Shown: in pieces, positions 1 through 4,794 of the stretch | Numbering within the stretch: position 1 is the stretch's first letter | Layout: the number at the start of each line of letters is the position of its first letter | NCBI GenBank assembly: GCA_934489915.1 | Contig: CAKSSZ010000064.1 | Coordinates: 1-7,931 of the forward strand | From: an uncultured Clostridia bacterium | GTDB taxonomy: Bacteria; Bacillota; Clostridia; HGM11514 | Direction of reading: 5' to 3' | DNA length: 7,931 nt | Made by a program: the position numbers and the translations under genes | Notes under the pieces: model-generated | What the model was told of the DNA's origin: nothing | Databases searched by the model: none | What the model saw: only the letters and a program-made list of their open reading frames with translations

Positions 1-1123
1 GGTTTATGATATGTCCGTCTCGGAAAAACAGACGGTTGAAATTGTGAAGATGCTGTATCGGGGCGCCAATATACTGATTTTGGATGAACCTACCGCCGTG
101 CTGACCCCGCAGGAAACGGAGCGGCTGTTTGCGGTTTTGAAAAATATGCGCCGGGACGGCAAGGCAATCATTATCATTACTCATAAGCTCCACGAGGTGC
201 TGGAGCTGTCCGATCGGGTGGCGGTGCTGAGACGGGGAGAATACATTGGCTCGGTGGAGACTGCCCGGGCGACGGAAAGCTCCTTAACCGATATGATGGT
301 GGGCAAAAAGGTGACGTTGAATATTGAGCGGCCGGCTCCTAAAAACCGGCAGGAGCGGCTGCGTGTTTCTGAGATCAGCTGCGTCAACGAGGAAGGTGTT
401 AAATCCTTGGATCATGTCAGCTTTTCCGCTTATTCCGGAGAAATTTTGGGAATTGCCGGGATTGCCGGGAGCGGTCAAAAGGAACTGTTAGAAGCCATCG
501 CAGGCTTGCAGCCGGTAGAAGAGGGCGGCAGCATTTCCTTCTTTGATCCCAAAACAGGGGAACAGGAGGAAATCATCGGTACCTCCCCGAAGCGAATTAA
601 AGAAATGGGGATTGCATTATCCTTTGTGCCGGAGGATCGGCTGGGCATGGGGCTGGTCGGCAGCATGGGAATGACGGGGAATATGATGCTCCGGAATTAT
701 CAGGAGGGCAGTACTCCTTTTACCGAAACGAAAGCTCCCAAGCAGCTGGCAGAAGATATTATGGAGGAGCTGGAGGTGGTAACCCCCGGTATTTCTACCC
801 CGGTCAGACGTCTTTCCGGCGGGAATGTACAAAAGGTTTTGGTAGGACGGGAAATTGCCAATCAGCCGACCGTTTTGATGACCGCCTATGCGGTGCGTGG
901 ATTGGATATTAATACTTCCTACACGATTTACCGGCTGCTGAATGAACAAAAAGAGAATGGTGCGGCGGTAATTTATGCCGGTGAGGACTTGGACGTGCTG
1001 TTGGAACTGTGCGATCGGATTTTGGTCATGTGCAACGGTCAGGTCAGCGGCGTGCTGGATGCCCGTGAGGCAACGAAGGAACAGGTTGGTCTGCTGATGA
1101 CCAAGTACAGAAAGGAGGACTGA
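1..1123 (+). CDS. nupO: Nucleoside ABC transporter ATP-binding protein, NupO/YufO-like, 5'-truncated by the window edge
   Basis: This is the cytoplasmic ATPase subunit of a nucleoside importer, with two fused ATP-binding domains as in RbsA/NupO proteins. The frame is open from the first complete codon (position 2), so the N-terminal domain's Walker A lies upstream of the window; the Met at 11 is internal, within the signature region (VSEKQ). Counting from that Met, the first domain keeps Walker B (ILILDEP, residues 21-27) and the switch His58. The second domain has a Walker-A-like GIAGSGQK (150-157) and signature LSGGN (268-272), but its Walker B region reads VLMTAYAVRGLD (288-299), without the DE pair. 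Asymmetric catalytic sites are known in this family. The gene ends at TGA 1121-1123, 4 nt before nupP, whose ribosome site AAAGGAGG (1111-1118) lies inside this gene. The family is clear. Nucleoside as substrate is inferred from family and from the neighbouring purine operon; sugar uptake is less likely because two YufP/YufQ-type permeases follow. Confidence 0.92.
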   Translation, partial: VYDMSVSEKQTVEIVKMLYRGANILILDEPTAVLTPQETERLFAVLKNMRRDGKAIIIITHKLHEVLELSDRVAVLRRGEYIGSVETARATESSLTDMMVGKKVTLNIERPAPKNRQERLRVSEISCVNEEGVKSLDHVSFSAYSGEILGIAGIAGSGQKELLEAIAGLQPVEEGGSISFFDPKTGEQEEIIGTSPKRIKEMGIALSFVPEDRLGMGLVGSMGMTGNMMLRNYQEGSTPFTETKAPKQLAEDIMEELEVVTPGISTPVRRLSGGNVQKVLVGREIANQPTVLMTAYAVRGLDINTSYTIYRLLNEQKENGAAVIYAGEDLDVLLELCDRILVMCNGQVSGVLDAREATKEQVGLLMTKYRKED

Positions 1124-1127
1124 ACCA

Positions 1128-2243
1128 ATGGAGACGAAACATCAAAGAGAACCTTGGGTGCGGATTGCAAAGCGGGACGCATTGCCTTTTTGGAAGGCAT
1201 GGGGGATTCGTCTGTTGGCGATTCTTCTTGCACTGGCAGTGTGCGCAGCGCTGATTTACGGAGTGACGAAATTCAACCCGATCAAGGTATATCAGGCAAT
1301 GTTTGACGGCGCTTTGGGTGCGCCCCGCCGGATCTGGAACACACTGCGGGACACCATGCTGTTATTGGGAATTGCCATTGCCATCACACCTGCGTTTAAA
1401 ATGCGGTTTTGGAATATCGGCGCAGAAGGACAGATTTTGGTAGGTGGAATTGCCACCGCTGCGGTGCTGCGTTATTGCGCCAATGTACCGGCCGGTGTAA
1501 TGTTCCCCTTGATGATTGTGGTCAGTATTGCAGCGGGATTAATCTGGGGGGTGATTCCTGCGTTTTTCAAGGCGCACTGGAACACGAATGAAACCTTGTT
1601 TACCTTGATGATGAATTATATTGCCATTCAGCTGACGGCGTTTTTCGGAATTCTGTGGGAAGCGCGGAAGGGCAGCGGTTCCGTGGGAACCATCAACAGT
1701 GAGACCGGCGCCGGGTGGATTCCGACTGATTTTCTGTCCGGTTTATTTGGGGATTTTAACTACAGCATCAGCGTGATTACTATTTTAGCCATTACGTTAT
1801 TTATGTATGTTTACTTAAAATACACCAAGCAGGGATATGAGATTTCTGTGGTCGGGGAAAGCGAAAATACTGCCCGGTATGCGGGGATCAGTGTGAAAAA
1901 GGTGATTTTGCGTACCATGGCGCTTTCCGGTGCGATCAGCGGATTGGTAGGGTTTATTATTGTAAGTGGTTCCAGTCACACCATTTCAACCGACACCGCA
2001 GGTGGCAGAGGATTTACGGCAATTATTGTGTCATGGCTTGCAAAGTTTAACCCCTTTGCGATGATCCTGATTTCCTTTTTATTGATTTTTATTGAAAAGG
2101 GAGCAGGGCAGATTGCCAGCCAGTTTAATTTGGATCAGTCTGCGTCCGATGTATTGACCGGTATTATTTTGTTCTTTATTTTAGGCTGTGAATTTTTCAT
2201 TCAATATCGGTTAATTTTCAGAAAGAAGGGGGCGGAAGAATGA
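1128..2243 (+). CDS. nupP: Nucleoside ABC transporter permease, NupP/YufP-like
   Basis: This 371-residue inner membrane permease belongs to the BPD_transp_2 (RbsC/LivH-like) family and forms the translocation path with NupQ. A basic N-terminus precedes a hydrophobic helix at about 25-46. Further hydrophobic segments lie near 76-90, 100-117, 121-145, 155-175, 211-231, 262-281, 308-322 and 341-361. Typical family blocks are visible: FWNIGAEGQILVGG (94-107), NETLFTLMMNYIA (154-166) and the cytoplasmic loop VVGESENTARYAGISVKK (241-258), which is expected to contact the ATPase. The C-terminus is basic (FRKKG). The start is ATG 1128 with AAAGGAGG 9 nt upstream. The stop overlaps the nupQ start (ATGA at 2240-2243), implying translational coupling. 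The length is normal and nothing is broken. The family is certain; the precise nucleoside range cannot be read from the sequence. Confidence 0.93.
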   Translation: METKHQREPWVRIAKRDALPFWKAWGIRLLAILLALAVCAALIYGVTKFNPIKVYQAMFDGALGAPRRIWNTLRDTMLLLGIAIAITPAFKMRFWNIGAEGQILVGGIATAAVLRYCANVPAGVMFPLMIVVSIAAGLIWGVIPAFFKAHWNTNETLFTLMMNYIAIQLTAFFGILWEARKGSGSVGTINSETGAGWIPTDFLSGLFGDFNYSISVITILAITLFMYVYLKYTKQGYEISVVGESENTARYAGISVKKVILRTMALSGAISGLVGFIIVSGSSHTISTDTAGGRGFTAIIVSWLAKFNPFAMILISFLLIFIEKGAGQIASQFNLDQSASDVLTGIILFFILGCEFFIQYRLIFRKKGAEE

Positions 2244-3226
2244 TATTAGTAACCTTTATTCAAAAAGCAATTACACAAGGGATCCCGATCCTGTTTGGTG
2301 CAACCGGAGAAATTCTCACGGAAAAATCGGGTAACTTGAATTTAGGAATTCCCGGAATCATGTATATGGGCGGCATTGGCGGTTTGACCGGCGCATTTCT
2401 GTATGAAAATGCCGTTACGGCGGCAGGAGGAACGCCGGTAGGCTGGATCGGCGTCCTGATTGCTCTGCTTACTGCATTTTTATCTGCTATGCTGGGGGGC
2501 GTGATTTACAGCGTGCTGACCATCAGTCTGCGTGCGAACCAGAATGTAACCGGTTTGGCGCTGACTACCTTTGGTATCGGACTGGGGAACTTTATGGGCG
2601 GCTCTCTTTCCAAGCTTGCCGGGAGTGTGGGGCAGATTACTGTTTACACCACCGGGAAAGCGTTCCAGACAAAGCTTCCGTTTTTGTCCGGCCTGGGGGT
2701 TGTGGGAGATGTGCTTTTTTCCTACGGGTTTATGACTTATCTTGCGATTGTGATCGCATTGCTTGCTACCTGGTTTTTGGCGAAGACCAGAATGGGACTC
2801 AGTCTCCGTGCTGTAGGGGAAAGCCCTGCTACGGCAGATGCGGCGGGGATTTCCGTTACCAAATATAAATATTTGGCGACCTGCCTCGGTGCGGGCATCA
2901 GCGGTCTGGGCGGATTGTATTTTGTCATGGAATATCTGGGCGGTACCTGGCAGAACAACGGCTTTGGCGACAGAGGGTGGCTGGCGGTGGCGCTGGTAAT
3001 CTTTGCTTGCTGGAAGCCCTCCCGTGCTATCTGGGGGTCTATCCTGTTCGGCGGCTTGTACATCTTATATTTGTATTTGCATTTGAATGAAGCTGCTCAG
3101 GAAATTTTCAAAATGCTGCCCTACGTGGTGACCGTAGCGGTGCTGGTTGTGACCAGTATGAAAAAGAGCAAGGAGCATCAGCCTCCCAAGAGTCTGGGGC
3201 TTTCGTATTTCCGGGAAGAACGGTAG
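2240..3226 (+). CDS. nupQ: Nucleoside ABC transporter permease, NupQ/YufQ-like
   Basis: This 328-residue second permease of the importer pairs with NupP. The N-terminal re-entrant or helix block GEILTEKSGNLNLGIPGIM (23-41) is the hallmark of YufQ-type proteins. Hydrophobic segments follow at about 69-95, 104-120, 164-181, 211-229, 247-258, 263-281 and 293-306. The cytoplasmic loop AVGESPATADAAGISVTK (191-208) matches the equivalent loop of NupP, showing that the two permeases are paralogues. The C-terminal tail is polar and basic, as expected for a cytoplasmic end. The start ATG overlaps the nupP stop by 4 nt and has AAGGGGG 7 nt upstream (2226-2232). It is the last gene of the transporter operon, and I see no strong intrinsic terminator directly after its TAG (3224-3226). 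Family assignment is firm; substrate (purine or general nucleosides) is inferred. Confidence 0.93.
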   Translation: MILVTFIQKAITQGIPILFGATGEILTEKSGNLNLGIPGIMYMGGIGGLTGAFLYENAVTAAGGTPVGWIGVLIALLTAFLSAMLGGVIYSVLTISLRANQNVTGLALTTFGIGLGNFMGGSLSKLAGSVGQITVYTTGKAFQTKLPFLSGLGVVGDVLFSYGFMTYLAIVIALLATWFLAKTRMGLSLRAVGESPATADAAGISVTKYKYLATCLGAGISGLGGLYFVMEYLGGTWQNNGFGDRGWLAVALVIFACWKPSRAIWGSILFGGLYILYLYLHLNEAAQEIFKMLPYVVTVAVLVVTSMKKSKEHQPPKSLGLSYFREER

Positions 3227-3260
3227 CGGTGCTTTGTGACTGCGGACGCATTCTTTTTGA

Positions 3261-3294
3261 AAATTGTGTTCGACCGGGGTTGACAAATTGTGTT
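3261..3294 (+). repeat. 10-bp direct repeat flanking the pur promoter -35 element
   Basis: AAATTGTGTT occurs at 3261-3270 and again at 3285-3294, exactly 24 bp apart. The second copy begins on the last base of the -35 hexamer and runs into the spacer. It could be a pair of regulator half-sites or chance in AT-rich DNA; no known operator is recognised. Confidence 0.4.
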
Positions 3295-3308
3295 TTTTCA
3301 GGTATAAT
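3280..3308 (+). promoter_or_regulatory. Consensus sigma-A type promoter of the purine operon
   Basis: The -35 hexamer TTGACA (3280-3285) and -10 hexamer TATAAT (3303-3308) both match the consensus exactly and are separated by the optimal 17 bp. Transcription is expected to start near 3315, giving a leader of about 190 nt before purE. Such a strong promoter fits control after initiation by the downstream riboswitch. Confidence 0.92.
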
Positions 3309-3329
3309 AGAGTTAGAAATTTGATTGCA

Positions 3330-3403
3330 GTTTTTTGTGACTGACGGATCAGTGGGTAACCACAAGGGAGCAAAAAACGAAGAAAATGCCGACCGTCTGG
3401 GCA
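3330..3403 (+). promoter_or_regulatory. ZTP riboswitch aptamer (pfl motif)
   Basis: This is a leader RNA that senses ZTP/ZMP (AICAR nucleotides), the alarm for low 10-formyl-tetrahydrofolate. Conserved blocks of the family are present in order: GTGACTG (3337-3343), GTGG-GTAA-CCAC (3352-3363), GGGAGC (3366-3371) and CTGGGCA (3397-3403). P1 is a perfect 8-bp helix, GTTTTTTG (3330-3337) with CAAAAAAC (3371-3378). P2 is GTGG (3352-3355) with CCAC (3360-3363), closed by a GNRA-type GTAA loop. A pseudoknot joins GACGG (3343-3347) to CCGTC (3393-3397). The 3' conserved GGGCA is shared with the terminator stem. The location, just after a promoter and before purE, agrees with known members. By family knowledge, ligand binding should stabilise the aptamer and allow read-through. 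Confidence 0.94.
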
Positions 3404-3429
3404 GTCCCTTGAACGGGACTGCCCTTTTT
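3399..3429 (+). terminator. Riboswitch-controlled intrinsic terminator
   Basis: A perfect 10-bp stem pairs GGGCAGTCCC (3399-3408) with GGGACTGCCC (3415-3424), with loop TTGAAC and then five Ts (3425-3429). The left arm overlaps the conserved GGGCA end of the ZTP aptamer, so aptamer and terminator compete. This predicts transcription ON with ZTP or ZMP and OFF without. The T run is short, so termination may be partial. Confidence 0.92.
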
Positions 3430-3464
3430 GGGTTCCTGAACCGGGGATATTATTTTTCTTAGCA

Positions 3465-3486
3465 AAGCGGTTTCACAAAACTGCTT
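3465..3486 (+). other. Leader hairpin between the riboswitch terminator and the purE ribosome site
   Basis: AAGCGGTTT (3465-3473) pairs with AAACTGCTT (3478-3486) over 9 bp, including one G-U pair, around the loop CACA. It ends 8 nt before the purE ribosome site and has no T run, so it is not a terminator. It may stabilise the mRNA end or shape translation initiation; the function is unknown. Confidence 0.45.
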
Positions 3487-3494
3487 GAGGGATT

Positions 3495-3500
3495 GGAGGA
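3495..3500 (+). promoter_or_regulatory. Ribosome binding site fixing the TTG start of purE
   Basis: GGAGGA at 3495-3500 lies 6 nt before the TTG at 3507. The next in-frame ATG (3528) would remove the first beta strand and begin inside the GSDSD loop region, so the TTG is the supported start. Confidence 0.88.
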
Positions 3501-3506
3501 ATTTTC

Positions 3507-4001
3507 TTGAAATCAATTGGGATCATTATGGGCAGCGACAGCGATTTGCCGGTTGTGCAGAAGGCTATTGATGTGCTGCAGCGCTTTGAAGTTCCCTTTG
3601 AGGTGCACGTTTATTCTGCCCACAGAACCCCGGAGCAGGTGAAGGAGTATACGGCATCCGCACGGGAACGGGGCGTGGGGGTTTTGATCGCTGCGGCAGG
3701 AAAGGCGGCTCATTTGGCCGGTGCGGTTGCTGCGAATACCACCCTGCCGGTGATTGGAATACCGATTCAGTCTTCTACCCTGGATGGGCTGGACGCGCTG
3801 CTTTCCACTGTGCAAATGCCAAGCGGTATTCCGGTTGCTACCGTCGCCATTAACGGGGCTGCCAATGCGGCTTTGCTTGCGCTGCAGATTTTAGCGGTAG
3901 AGGACGGAACGCTGGGGCAGAAATTGGAACAGTCCAGAAAAGAAGCCGCAGAAGCGGTGCTGGCAAAAAACAAAGCGATAGAACAACAGTATCAAAGGTG
4001 A
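3507..4001 (+). CDS. purE: 5-(carboxyamino)imidazole ribonucleotide mutase, class I-like PurE
   Basis: PurE converts N5-CAIR to CAIR in de novo purine synthesis and acts as a cytoplasmic oligomer. The 164-residue length is normal for the catalytic domain. Visible motifs are MGSDSDLP (8-15), the nucleotide and phosphate loop; SAHRTPE (37-43), with His39 matching the catalytic His; AGKAAHLAG (64-72); and GLDALLSTVQMPSGIPVATVA (94-114 region). The AAHL block and the downstream VQMP block favour the bacterial class I type, which normally works with PurK. purK is not next to it: purC follows after a 78-nt gap. Translation starts at TTG, with GGAGGA 6 nt upstream. It is the first gene after the ZTP riboswitch and so is directly under that switch. 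The identity is secure; whether it works with PurK or uses CO2 and AIR directly cannot be decided from this window. Confidence 0.96.
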   Translation: MKSIGIIMGSDSDLPVVQKAIDVLQRFEVPFEVHVYSAHRTPEQVKEYTASARERGVGVLIAAAGKAAHLAGAVAANTTLPVIGIPIQSSTLDGLDALLSTVQMPSGIPVATVAINGAANAALLALQILAVEDGTLGQKLEQSRKEAAEAVLAKNKAIEQQYQR

Positions 4002-4007
4002 AAAACA

Positions 4008-4049
4008 CACGTCTTGTCATTGACTCACGGCAAGGCGTGGTTTTGTTTT
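4008..4049 (+). terminator. Attenuator-like hairpin between purE and purC
   Basis: CACGTCTTG (4008-4016) pairs with CAAGGCGTG (4031-4039) over 9 bp with one G-U pair. T4017-G4030 and C4018-G4029 can extend the stem. The T-rich tract TTTTGTTTT (4041-4049) follows after one G. The shape fits an intrinsic terminator inside the operon, probably leaky, which would lower purC-and-downstream expression relative to purE. The loop segment GACTCAC (4022-4028) is complementary to GTGAGTC (4055-4061) downstream. Confidence 0.6.
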
Positions 4050-4079
4050 AATGGGTGAGTCGGAAAGGACGGAGGAATC

Positions 4080-4790
4080 ATGAACAAAACAACTCAAATG
4101 TATGAAGGAAAGGCAAAAAAGGTATTTGCAACAGATCAGCCGGGCTACTGCATTGTGTCCTATAAGGACGATGCAACCGCATTTAACGGATTGAAAAAGG
4201 GCACGATTCTGGGAAAAGGCGCAATCAATAACCGGGTGACCAATCATTTGATGAAGCTGTTGGAGCAACAGGGGATTCCCACTCATTTTGTAGAGGAGCT
4301 TTCCGATCGGGAAACGGTGGTAAAACGTGTTTCCATTATTCCGTTAGAGGTGATCGTCCGCAACATTGCGGCAGGCTCTTTGGCAAAACGGCTGGGGCTG
4401 GAAGAGGGCGTGAAGCTTTCCCGCCCGGTGCTGGAATATTGCTATAAGGACGATGCTTTGGGTGACCCGATGGTAAATGAATATCATATTTTGGCGATGA
4501 ACTATGCCAGTGAAGAGGAATTGAAGCTGATTGCAGAATACGCTTTGAAAATTAACCGTATTTTAACGGATTATTTAAAAGCGGTTCAGATTGAACTGAT
4601 TGATTTTAAACTTGAATTTGGAAAAACGGCGGACGGAACGGTTGTATTGGCTGATGAAATTTCACCGGATACCTGCCGGTTTTGGGATTCCGTCAGCGGG
4701 GAAAAGCTGGACAAGGATCGGTTCAGAAGAGACCTGGGCGGCGTTGAGGACGCCTATCATGAAATTTTAAAACGTTTATTGGGAGAATAA
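4080..4790 (+). CDS. purC: SAICAR synthetase (phosphoribosylaminoimidazole-succinocarboxamide synthase)
   Basis: PurC uses ATP to join aspartate to CAIR, making SAICAR, the step after PurE. The 236 residues match the usual short bacterial form. Clear signatures are YEGKAKKVF (8-16), the ATP loop; SYKDDATAFNG (27-37); VKRVSIIPLEVIVRNIAAGS (81-100), the family pattern region; IDFKLEFG (174-181); and LADEISPDTCRFWD (190-203) followed by LDKDRFRRDLG (210-220). The start ATG at 4080 has GGAGG at 4071-4075, only 4 nt upstream, a slightly short spacing. It sits in the purine operon 78 nt after purE, with a possible attenuator in that gap, and stops 4 nt before purF. No missing catalytic residue or frame problem is seen. 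Confidence 0.97.
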   Translation: MNKTTQMYEGKAKKVFATDQPGYCIVSYKDDATAFNGLKKGTILGKGAINNRVTNHLMKLLEQQGIPTHFVEELSDRETVVKRVSIIPLEVIVRNIAAGSLAKRLGLEEGVKLSRPVLEYCYKDDALGDPMVNEYHILAMNYASEEELKLIAEYALKINRILTDYLKAVQIELIDFKLEFGKTADGTVVLADEISPDTCRFWDSVSGEKLDKDRFRRDLGGVEDAYHEILKRLLGE

Positions 4791-4794
4791 CAAT

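Noticed and set aside
617..949. Minus-strand open frame of about 110 codons
   Set aside because: It lies wholly inside the ATPase gene on the opposite strand, lacks a recognisable family and ribosome site, and its composition is that of a reverse-complement shadow.
1409..1591. Short plus-strand frame inside nupP
   Set aside because: It is a shifted frame of a clear membrane protein gene and shows no hydrophobic or domain pattern of its own.
3227..3260. Terminator for the nup operon (TGC-GGAC-GCA followed by TTCTTTTT)
   Set aside because: The stem is only three pairs; it is too weak to call as an intrinsic terminator.
3262..3277. PurR PurBox-like site (reverse strand GGTCGAACACAA)
   Set aside because: Only the CGAAC core resembles a PurBox, flanking bases fit poorly and no second inverted copy at the expected spacing is found.
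3065..3373. Minus-strand frames spanning the nupQ end and the purine promoter
   Set aside because: They cross the consensus promoter and the riboswitch, whose plus-strand functions are well supported, and have no ribosome site or family.
3431..3442. GGTTCCTGAACC palindrome after the riboswitch terminator
   Set aside because: As RNA it makes only a 4-bp stem, and as DNA it matches no operator I recognise.
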